From assembly GCA_014058105.1 (NCBI GenBank), contig JACGCM010000420.1:186001-250000 (forward strand): a stretch of 64,000 nt of DNA, read 5' to 3'. The notes under the pieces were generated by a model. The model was not told the DNA's origin. It was given only the letters and a program-made list of their open reading frames with translations, and ran no database searches. This DNA is from Kingdonia uniflora (taxonomy: Eukaryota > Streptophyta > Magnoliopsida > Ranunculales > Circaeasteraceae). The position numbers and the translations under genes were made by a program. This document shows, piece by piece, positions 47,603 through 56,807 of this stretch (position 1 is its first letter; every line of letters starts with the position of its first letter).

Positions 47603-48744
47603 ATGGAGAAACTTTTACAAGAGAATGTTGAAGACATACTCCTGAGATTACCTGTGGATTCTCTTGTGAGATGTAGGTATGCATCTAAGTATTGGCTAGG
47701 TTTAATTTCCAATCCTCCTTTCGTTAAGTTACACCTCGAACAATCAAAGGCCAAAAACAATTGCAAGCTCATACTTGGATCTTCTACCGGCTCGTATTTC
47801 TCCGTACACGATATAGAATCTGCGGTTAATGAGAATGTGGACGATCAAGTTGTAAATGCAATAAGCGCTCAAGATCATGTATTAAAACTCGAGTACCGAT
47901 TTAACGTTGAGGCCAAGACAATAAGATTTATTAGTTCTTGTGACTGATTGATACTCATACTTACATCTGATTACGATATGTTATTATGGAACCCAGCTAC
48001 TCGAGATTTCAAGATATTGCCTGGTGGAGATATCCGTCGAAGTAGTTTTGGTTTTGATTACAGATATAGGTATGATAAACATGTTGGTGGTTATTTCCCT
48101 TTCCACGGATTTGGGTATGATAAATCAACAGATGACTACAAGGTGGTAAGTCATGGGACTCGAATTAACTCTCGAAATGCCGAGGTTTCTTTGTATACAC
48201 TTCGTAAAGATTCATGGAGTATGGTTAAAACAAACTTCCCGGGTGTATATTATGATACTAAACATATCATTGGATAGTAGTGAGACACCATAGAAGATCA
48301 ATCAAGTCCAGTATCATATTATCTTTTAATCTTAGGGATTAAAAGTTTCGAGAAGTATCTCATCCTAAATGCGACTGATATGAAGGTGTGGGAACTTGGA
48401 GTTTTGGGAGGGCGCCTTTGTGTTCAATATTACAGTTACATGAACCATAGTTTTGCTGATGTATGGGTCATGAGGGACTATACTCGAGTTGAATCTTGGA
48501 CAAAGCTTCTTTTTTTTTTCAAATATCAGTTCCACAATTCCATAGGAGTTTATCTCAAATGAAATTGTTACAAGTATTAAAGAATGGTGATTTTTTACCA
48601 AGTATAAGCGGTGATGATCTGATTATGTATGACGCAAAGCACCAAAGGCATAAATTGGTCAGTAATACGTCTTCCCGTGTGGTGGAGGCTGGGGCTTATG
48701 TTCAGAGCCTTATTGCAATCGGGACTGAAAATGGATTCAAATGA
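47603..48744 (+). pseudogene. F-box protein with F-box-associated domain (CPR1/CPR30-like), interrupted
   Basis: The Met at 47603 opens an F-box (residues about 7-45: NVEDILLRLPVDSLVRCRYA, SKYWLGLISNPPFVKLHL), which normally docks SKP1 in SCF ubiquitin ligases. The associated beta-propeller-like domain follows (LWNPATRDFKILPG, FHGFGYDKSTDDYKVVSHG, SLYTLRKDSWSMV). A TGA at 47945 replaces the Gly of the usual SC-(D/N)-G-L motif, a TAG follows HIIG near 48276, and a frameshift occurs in the T-run near 48510; the C-terminal part (ADVWVMRDYTRVESWTKL, MKLLQVLKNGDFL, IMYDAKHQRHKLV) is still readable to 48744. Intronless, as usual for the family. It lies opposite in strand to eL28, inside its inferred intron. 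An upstream Met at 47447 is possible but precedes the F-box by non-family sequence. Confidence 0.83.
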
Positions 48745-49778
48745 AAGGTGACTAGGAGTAAAACACAACGTATTTGAATAAAAGGTAAAGGATTCACCAC
48801 TTTACTCTTTTGTACTATTTATTGATCAATTGCATATGCATCACTTTAGTAAACATTTAAGGTTTCCCATATTGAGAACTTTAGTGTAGCTGTTTTTCTT
48901 CACTTTAGTCTTTAACCCACCATAATTAACTCATAGGATTAAATAGAACATTTAATTTCCCTCTGCTTATGGTCTCTTGACTTCTTTGACATTACGCAAT
49001 AGACATTGAACTTAGAAAGGTCTTGGAAAGCAGAGATTTTTAAAGGACATTCCCCTTGCAAGACGTTGCTACTTTGCATTTGCCTGATAGTACCAAAATG
49101 AAAGATATTTTTGAGGAGGACCTATACAAGATGGTGAACATCTACACATGACAGAGAAGTATCACTTGTGCAGCTGCTTTGAAGTCTGTCACAATTAGAA
49201 TTCTTTACCAGCCGATTGAGAGAGTGTTTTCTGCTGCAGCCAGTATACCTCCACATTTTGCTCGGTAGCTATCATAGTGAATGGTCGATAGAAAAACCTA
49301 TTCTGCAACCTTTAACACTATAGAAGCGTATGTAGACGTATGAAAGTCCACTGATCGTCTCCCACACACAGAGAAACCTGTATGTTTTTGTTCTAAAGCA
49401 CATCCCCTTCACTAATCTTACGAGATTCTGTTAATTTCTCGACTTTTACTTCAATCTTCTCAATTGAGTATTTTCTGTACTAGACATCAGATTGGGCTAG
49501 GGCATCTAACACCTTCCCTTTCTACTTTCCCCTTTTTCTTTGAGAGCCTTCATCTCTGCACTCACTCACTTCTGTGTGTTGATGATTCAGCTGCTGCTTC
49601 CATTGCCACTCGCTTTGCATTTCTCCTTGCCAATTCTTAATATAACTCAAATTCCTAATTCTATCCTACAACACTTTCTAAATCAAAGGGTAGCTATGAC
49701 ACACTGTTAATTCTAGTTTAAATCTAACAAAAAGAATTACACATATACACAATTAAGAAAATAAATTTCCATTAATAC
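48745..49778. other. Unassigned intronic DNA next to eL28 exon 2
   Basis: No recognisable domain, repeat or RNA gene. It includes the first kilobase of eL28 intron 2. Confidence 0.4.
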
Positions 49779-50140
49779 CTGGTTCGCAACAGCTTTCACC
49801 ATCCTCCTGAACTCCTTCATAACAGACTCATTACGCAACTTCCCCGGTTGGTTCTGCTCCTTCCCCTCCGCTTGAATCGAAACCGTCTTCTTATTCGCTA
49901 ATCTTAGAAATTACCCTAAACCCACAAATCAATACATCAAAAAATCAAACCCCACACAACCAAATTCCATAATTTCAAATCACAATGTATACCTGAGTGT
50001 TTGAAGGAGCTAACATTATAGAAATCGTTGGGTTCTTTGGAGAATTGCACCATTTGAGACTCATTCCCGAATTCTTTCACTAGAAATGAATTGTTCCTCT
50101 TTACGACCTCCCGTATCAGTGAACCAGGAATTGCTGCCAT
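49779..50140 (-). CDS. RPL28: 60S ribosomal protein L28 (eL28), exons 1 and 2
   Basis: Exon 1 (50140-49993) encodes 49 codons plus one base: [49 protein letters not shown], collinear with the plant eL28 N-terminus. The donor is CTCAG|GTATAC. Exon 2 (49897-49779) encodes [16 protein letters not shown], then [20 protein letters not shown], and ends CCAG|GTATT in phase 0. The acceptor that keeps frame is ATTAG|CG; the more upstream CTAAG would put a stop in frame, and the usual GL between KHS and ANKKT is missing. About a dozen residues (the family's GVVLGTTKTKR block) are also absent. With the last exon at 9021-8890 the protein would be 132 residues against about 143 in other plants. Open throughout; it may be a weakly expressed or dying duplicate. 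Confidence 0.87.
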
Positions 50141-50167
50141 TTCACTCTCTCATCTGTACAGATCACA

Positions 50168-50170
50168 TAA
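50168..50170. repeat. Target-site duplication TAA of the PIF/Harbinger-type element, left
   Basis: TAA directly before GAGCATCTCC; the matching TAA is at 53659-53661. Confidence 0.6.
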
Positions 50171-50470
50171 GAGCATCTCCAGCAGGGTCAGGGTTTGGGT
50201 TTGTCAACTTAAACCCAAACCCACACTTTTAGCCTCCCAGCAACTCTGTTTTGGGTTTGCCAGTTGGACGTGTCAGAACTCAACCGAGTTTGGGGAGCTC
50301 AAACTCAAAAAAAATTGAGTTTGGCGGTGTTCTTTTTACCGCCCGGAAAATCTGGACGGTAAAAGGAACACCTCCAAACTCATTTATTTTTCCCTGAGCA
50401 CTCTCTGGCTACCTCTTCCCTCCCAAACACAATTCCAGAGCACAGAGGAGAACCTCTACGCTCTCCTCAA

Positions 50471-51437
50471 ATGATGAACTCCGACACCATCAGTAATAAC
50501 TCCACACCGTCGACCTCATCCACCCATAAACCACCTTCAACACCATTCTCTCAATACCCATCATCACAATTCACTCCATACCTCTACCACAACCAATCTC
50601 AATTCCAATCACAGACCCCACCTCCATTTACCATGTCACAAGGGAATACCTTTGGAGGACAGTATCAAAATCTATTTACACTCTCTCAACCGCAACCTCA
50701 GGCGTTTAGCCCGTACTATCAACCACATCCGCTCACTCAACCTCAAGATTTTCAACCTCCAAATTACTTTTAGAACTACCTATGGAATGGTGAATCTACT
50801 CAGCACAATCAAAGCAACGTAAATGCGTCAATACCTGTTGAAGCGGCGGCGCCCGAGAAAGAAAAAGGAAAAGGAAGAAGGAAAAGAGCACCGGCAAAAC
50901 AAAGATAAAGCGTGCAAGTGTCAGAAGATGCTAAATTTTTGGACGAGACGGATGATGTTGGACTGCATTGGACGAATGCAGACTTCACGTGTCTCGCAAG
51001 GACGTAGGTAACAGCTTTTGTCCAGACAGTGGGCCGCACAAAGGGTTTCACTTTTTATCAAAATGTTAACATTGCCTTCAACAAAGACCCCGAGTGCCCC
51101 ACATGATGATCAAGTGGGTCAACCAAAGCTCAGTGGTATCCCCTTAATGCACAATGTATGGCATATAAGGAGATAGTTGCTCAAGTACGATTTTGGCAAA
51201 ACAGCGGGAAAATTGAAGAAGATCGGGTACGTTCTAATTTCCTTTAACTCAATTTTGTTTATTTTTCTTAAATATACATATTATTTATTTGTATTTAGTA
51301 ATTTTACGATTGTAGGAAAATGATGCTCACAAAATCTATCAAGGTATGAATGGTGGCAATGACTTCAAACCTGTACCTCACGCCCCCTCCTCAGGTATAG
51401 GTTTTGAACATGACAAAGAAAATTTATTTAGATTTTA
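50471..51437 (+). pseudogene. Harbinger ORF1 (Myb/SANT-like DNA-binding protein), decayed
   Basis: Starts MMNSDTISNNSTPSTSSTHK and has a Gln/Pro/Ser-rich leader to 50773 (a TAG follows PPNYF). After stops and frame changes the SANT-like part is readable: FLDETDDVGLHWTNADFTCL, FTFYQNVNIAFNKDPECP, AQWYPLNAQCMAYKEIVAQV, RFWQNSGKIEED. After an intron-like gap (51229-51316) comes ENDAHKIYQGMNGGNDFKPV. This is the arrangement of the Myb-like protein that partners the transposase in PIF/Harbinger elements and binds the element ends. Not translatable as is. Confidence 0.65.
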
Positions 51438-51499
51438 ACAGAATAAATATGACATTAAGAAATAAATACATAAATAAATTACTTACATGTGAATATAAC

Positions 51500-53407
51500 T
51501 AATCATTTATACTGTTTGTGTATGTGGGCAGTAACAAGCTCATCAGCCAACTTCTGGATCGTATAGGCATCCCGCGCAGACTCGCATACCATGAGTCAGG
51601 TACCACAGCTTCTCTGCGCCGTAGGAGGAAGACATGGGTGACGGGTCTCTCAAGCGGTGGATGGGGAGTATCTCATGCCTCCATGTCCACTTTATGTGTC
51701 ACCTCAGGTTTGGCCCCTCCTCCTCGCCAGGCAAACTGAAGTCTTGGGACAAGCTATGAATCTCTGCTGATGTAACTACCACGGGTGTAATATCAGCTCT
51801 GAGTACAGTGGGTCCGAACATATCTATATTCCCCATCCTATGAGAATCTGTCAATAGGTGGCCTACCTCATAAGTTTGGATAGCAAGTATGAGGTGTAAG
51901 TCTCCCACTCCTCCCCTATCACAAACTAGTCATAATCAACGAAACCGACCTGTCTCATCGCCTGTAAATCCGCTGGATTAAGATGTAGCGACATATTAAG
52001 CGAAGGATCCAAAGGAATACCTGTAGTGTCAGTCAACTGCCTCTAATATCTATCCCCCAAGTAATACTCACAGTTTCTATTTGGGACTTAAAGTATCATC
52101 CTCTTACGGGACACGAGCGACATAGTCCGTACGTCATCTAAACCAGACACCATAGAATCCAACCAAGGTCGCCACTTGATAGACTCAATAGTCCGGCGGT
52201 CAATGTGGTATCTTCCTAGAATAAACAAATTGGCTACCTGGTCATTTATTTTCTTCATGTTCCCCTTCTTCCATACTTTAAGGTGCGGATAGGACGAGAA
52301 CTTAACCTCTTCCTTGACAATAGGGTGACCAACCCCACAATACTCGTAGAACCAATACTGTATTTCAGAACAACATAAAAAATAATTAGAAATTATATTT
52401 AAGACGTTTATTGGAAGATATTTGATTTGTAGCTTGTAAGGAAAATGTGTTAGTGTACCTCAAAAAGTTGGGAAAATCCAGTGATGGCACCCCCGGTCGT
52501 GACTGCAATATCTAAACCATGGTACAAGGAAGCAAGAATAGCATAACCCCAGTCATATTCGGCAGCTTCGTCCAAATCGTCCACGGTCGCGAGATATCCA
52601 AGTGGAACGGTGTCGTTGGCCATTTGGAACCACAAATGTCCAATCATAAAAAGGATAAAAACATGAACAATGGTAATATCATCCTCCCGATCATCTGTGA
52701 TGGTCAAGTACGTCCTCAAATATGAAATGCTGACATTCTCACTCTTTATATTATTGGATTCAATACGGGAGAGCAATTGCCTCGCATTAGATGCAATATT
52801 CCATGCGTCGTCATACGGCACCTGTGTCAGATATTGTTCGATTGATAATGATGTCATGAAAATCCAATAGAGTGACCCCTATCTCCGTACACGAAAACAA
52901 AAAAGTGTGCGTTGTCGGCCACCAACGCTCTATTAGTGCCTGAATTAACCGATTATCAGAATTACCCAAGCGTATATCTATAAAGCTACCGAATATATTT
53001 ACCACGACATCCCTAACTGTCAGAATTATAGAAATCTCCTTCCAAACTTTGATCACCGTAGTGAATGTGCCGTGCAGACGCATCGAATCCCGATTCTGTT
53101 CACTGGAGCATTTTGTCAAACACTTAATTTACGAAAATAACAAATTCACAATTAAACAAAAACTTACCATGAGTTCCTTGCCAGTGTAATAGATATGACT
53201 GACGTCATCTGGAAGAGTGGTAATAAACCTGGTTGGGTAGTTTTCTTCGGGTGGGTGTGGTATAGTTTGGGTTTGTTGTACATCTTCAAATTCTACCTTT
53301 TTTTTCTTCCTTCCAGACCTCGACTGAGTTACGGCTCGTTTTGGATCTCTTGTCACTCTAAACCCAGGTAATGTACTAGCGTGTGGGTCTTCTTCTAGCA
53401 TCTCCAT
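51500..53407 (-). pseudogene. Plant mobile domain (PMD) protein in the Harbinger-type element
   Basis: First exon 53407 to about 53168: acidic/basic N-terminus (PGFRVTRDPKRAVTQSRSGR, then KKKK). Second block 53119-52811: RLHGTFTTVIKVWKEI, LIQALIERWWPTTHTFLFSC, the conserved PMD core. A frameshift near 52830 moves to the next frame (VPYDDAWNIASNARQLLSRI, FILFMIGHLWFQMANDTVPL, EAAEYDWGYAILASLYHGLD), ending with a splice-like GTACAC after 52450. C-terminal parts are readable to about 51500 (HLNPADLQAMRQVGFVDYD with a stop, EEWETYTSYLLS, GNIDMFGPTVLRADITPVVV). It is of a different PMD subtype from the MULE-borne one. Role unknown; now interrupted. Confidence 0.7.
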
Positions 53408-53661
53408 TTGATTTTTAAAGGAATTTAATTTTGTTTACCTTCGAATTTATAAAGATGAGGAAGTAAAATATAAGAATGAGTCGAGTTGGAATGTAGAAAT
53501 CAAAACAGTTGAAGCGGCGATAAAATGAACTTCTCTTAACAAAAAGCCACGTCACAAACCCAAACTTGCTACTGGGAGAGGCTGAGTGTGAGTTAGATTT
53601 TTTGTGGGCCCCCTGTCAGAGCCCACACCCAAACCCGAACTTTCTGCTAGAGTTGCTTTAA

Positions 53662-54044
53662 GCTTCAACTCCATTAGAATAAAAGTGAGAAAATAATCTA
53701 TAATAATAAAAAAACTACCCAACTTTTTGTTTTGGTTTCAGACGTCCATTTTAGCGATGCGTATGACGAGCATGCTTTCGACGGCCTTGATTATTTTCAT
53801 GGTACTTATGCAAGATGGAATTGATATGGGCCGTCCAACCCCTAATTGCCTAATTGAAAGACATTTTTGGGTTTCTATCTCCCTCCCCTTCTCCCTTTAG
53901 AAATCAAACTTCCTTCCCTATCTACCTCTACAAATCAAATTAAATCAAATCAAACTTATATCGATTGAGCAAAAAGGTATTATTCCCAATATCTTCCCCC
54001 TTCATGTTTACGAACCAAATTGGTGAAATTAGTGTTAGGGTTTC
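53662..54044. other. Spacer, possible displaced eL28 promoter and PHD-gene leader
   Basis: If the Harbinger element split the eL28 5'UTR, the original eL28 promoter lies here on the minus strand. The CT-rich tract at 53880-53940 resembles a plant 5'UTR for the plus-strand PHD gene. Nothing else recognised. Confidence 0.35.
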
Positions 54045-55198
54045 TTCAATCGATAGATGCCCTCGGTGAAAGAAGATGATGGGTTGAGGATCTAAATGTT
54101 GTTCAACTGAGGAGAAACCTTGTCCAATTTTTAGGGTTTCGCAACAACAACAACAACAACGGGAACAAGTTAGTTGTTCTTCTAATCCTCCTCGAAGTGG
54201 TAATAAAATTAACTTCTATAATCAAGCTCATAAGGCTCTGTATGAGCTTTGCCCCTTTGATTCAGAAGAAGGGGTTATTCTTGTTTCAAGGGTTTCTACT
54301 TTACCAGTTGGGGTTAACTGATTACTTGTTGAAATATTCTCATGGGCATAAGAGGTCTCATTTGAAGTCAGGGGTAAAGACGTCTGGGTCTGGGAACAGT
54401 TCGCGTCCCTGAGCTCAGAATGTTTGGACTGGTATGGAGGATTACTTTAGGCCAGTAGTGTTAACTAATATTGAAAAACTGGAAGCAAAGTTGACGTCGC
54501 TTTGTACTTTGGGTACGAATAATTGTTTTTGTATTCCCCCTTTGCAGGAAAATGCCACAAATGTGATTGCTTGTGAAAGAATGACTACCCCAAATGTGGA
54601 CGTTGTTATTGGTATGGACTCTGGGGTTGCGGTTGTTAAAGAGACGGAGAAGAAGGATGAGAATAAGTGTCAAGCAATGGAAATTGACCCCATTGGGGAT
54701 GTTTATGGAGTTCCAAAAGTAATAGAGTCGTCGTTGTCATCTTTGTTGTTGTCACTTAGTGATATGTCGTGGTTCTCAGGTGTTCGTAATAAGCTTTTCT
54801 TAACCCCGGAGCGTCCCTCTAAAAAATGACAGCTTTTGGGGAGTGACGTGGGTTTAGAGAAACTTCGCATTGTATGCCCTTTCGAAGGAGAATGTCACTT
54901 GTGCAGTTTGGGTGACCTTGGACATACGTCGAACAAACTTCTTATCTATAGTAAATGTAAGGTTGTTGTGCATCAGAAATGTTATAGCGTGGTAGATGTT
55001 CCCGAGGGACTATGGTTGTGTTCTTGGTGTAGTAATCATGATCAATTGTTGTTTACTGTAACGCCTTGTTTACTTTTTCCTAAACAAGGGGGTGCTTTAA
55101 AACCTGCTGCCAATGATGTTTCTAAAAGCAAAAATGCCGGTGTTGGTGTTGTAAACTTCACTCATTTGTGTTCGTTGGAATTACTTTTTCATCAATAA
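54045..55198 (+). pseudogene. PHD-finger protein (BRPF/JADE-like plant family), decayed, intronless here
   Basis: The N-terminus is readable as RCPR-stop-KKMMG-stop-GSKCCSTEEKPCPIFRVS (54055-54145), then NFYNQAHKALYELCPFDSEE and DYLLKYSHGHKRSHLKSG (54200-54410), then VWTGMEDYFRPV and NIEKLEAKL (54425-54500). The PHD finger is at 54895-55040: CHLCSLGDLGHTSNKLL, KCKVVVHQKCYSVVDVPEGL, WLCSWC, followed by a PKQGGALKPAANDVSK knuckle. One zinc-ligand Cys has become Tyr (IYSKC for ICSxC) and another in the knuckle has become Phe (CLLFPK). Stops at several points, including 54829-54831. Intact relatives read histone tails in chromatin. The same coding order without introns over 1.1 kb could mean a retrocopy, or simply one long first exon. 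Confidence 0.72.
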
Positions 55199-56800
55199 CT
55201 CATTTAGTACCCTACATATTTGATATTTGATACGATTATTTGCCCTTTTTAATATGATTCATATATTCTATGTTAGATTCATTGGTTTATATTCATGAAT
55301 TTCAAATTCAGTCCCAGGTAACAGTAATCAAAGTTATAGATAACTTAGCCTTCCCAAAATATTATAAAATTGATATGCTTAGAATGAAATCCTACAACTG
55401 TTTCTAAAAGAGATGTTTCACTGTGTGAAAGTACCTGCAAAAGTTTCCCTATTATATAATGATCTATATGCAATACTAGTGATAATATAATAGATGGTTT
55501 CATTGAAAGATAAAGGCAGTTGTATTTAGTTGGTGTTCATTACCTGGTAAGTTACACTTTTAATTCAAAATTATACTTTCTTATCTACCAAATCAAGTAT
55601 TTACTATTTATGTATTTTTCTTCATTATAGATACATTTATGTCAATAATGTAATATCAATGTCCATAAGTAAGGTGGAATACGACAATTTACTATATTAT
55701 GGAAGTCAAAGTGCTGAAACAAAATGGTACTTATATTATTCATTATTTTTTATCGCATATGATAATTTCGTATTTATTCCACATAGATCATATTCACTAT
55801 TTAACCCAGCAGGTAGGTGATACAAAGGATGACAAACTTATAACATTTACAAAAACAACAACATGAAGAAACCAATGAATATGAACCGGATCATGAAGAA
55901 ATGAATAAAAACTAAGAAGGAGATTCAAACGAAAGAGAAGAAGAAGATGAGGAAAATGAAAAGATGAACAATGTCTAGAATGGAGATGATCCAATAGATC
56001 AAGGGCTGTAAATGTACTATTTTTATTTTATTTTATCCCTTTGTTGTTAAAAAGTTTGATAAGTATTTATTTAATGCATATCTTAAATGATTACATTATT
56101 TGGTTGATTTTTAAACAGTACTAACTCAATAAATTCAAAAAAAATATGTCAGCTAAAATTTACTCAAGCCATTCTGGCTACTGGATTGTGCAAATTACTT
56201 ATATTTAGTTTTATTAAAAGTCATCTCCTCAATTATAAGGCAATGGGAAAGTTCAGAGAAGCTTGCAATATCCATTCTGTCACTTTGATTCCCACTGAAA
56301 AGTTTGGTAACCACATAATCCTACACTTTGTGTCTAAGATTCTTTTCCTACTTTTCTCAACATATCCTTGACGCCAACACCTTGCAGTTTCTTAGCCATT
56401 TAATGCTTTTAAAAAAACTCCTTACTATATATGGTCAAGCTTACTAGTTACATAACCAAAAGATGTCTGGGAGGCTGTGAAGGCTATTGTAGGTCAGTAG
56501 AAGATTAACTAGTTTGTTTAAATATCTCAAGTAAAATTTGTTGATCTTTTATTTGTATTATGTTTGTGTATTTGAGTAGTATAATATTTACCGTCTTTAG
56601 TTGGCCTACTTGCAGTTGCATACCCCATTCACATACTTTAGCTGCATGAGATGTACAATCCCCCATAAATCAATGGTTTGATGGGGGATTTCATCGAACT
56701 AAGTATATGATTGGGTAAGATAGTAGGAAAAGTGATCTTTTATTTGAACAGTCTTGGTTGTAGTACAATTTTGTTTGTTTGTTTTTATTTATTTATTCTC
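55199..56800. other. Unassigned intergenic DNA
   Basis: Strongly AT-rich. An A/G-rich tract at 55850-55985 (AAGAAGAAG-like) gives a spurious minus-strand open frame. No domain recognised. Confidence 0.4.
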
Positions 56801-56807
56801 TTACAGT

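Larger units (their letters stand above)
9022..49778 (-). other. Inferred 40.8-kb intron 2 of the eL28 gene
   Basis: Bounded by donor CAG|GTATT (minus strand, 49781-49774) and acceptor GGCAG|GTT (9022 side). It contains a LINE remnant, a Mutator-like element, two nested Gypsy elements and an F-box pseudogene, together about 80 percent of its length. Coding phase agrees across it. Splicing across it is inference. Confidence 0.65.
50171..53658. mobile_element. PIF/Harbinger-type DNA transposon carrying a PMD gene
   Basis: Ends are GAGCATCTCCAGCAG (left) and its imperfect inverse AAGCAACTCTAGCAG (right), each followed inward by a GGGTTTGGGT stretch. The 3-bp duplication is TAA, as expected for PIF/Harbinger. 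A degraded Myb/SANT-like ORF1 is on the plus strand (50471-51437). The minus strand carries a plant mobile domain gene (53407-51500) where the DDE transposase would be expected; no DDE transposase was recognised. It lies 30 bp upstream of the eL28 start codon, so in or next to that gene's 5'UTR. Confidence 0.7.

Noticed and set aside
55797..55994. 65-codon minus-strand frame rich in Leu/Phe/His
   Set aside because: Produced by an A/G-rich simple tract on the plus strand.
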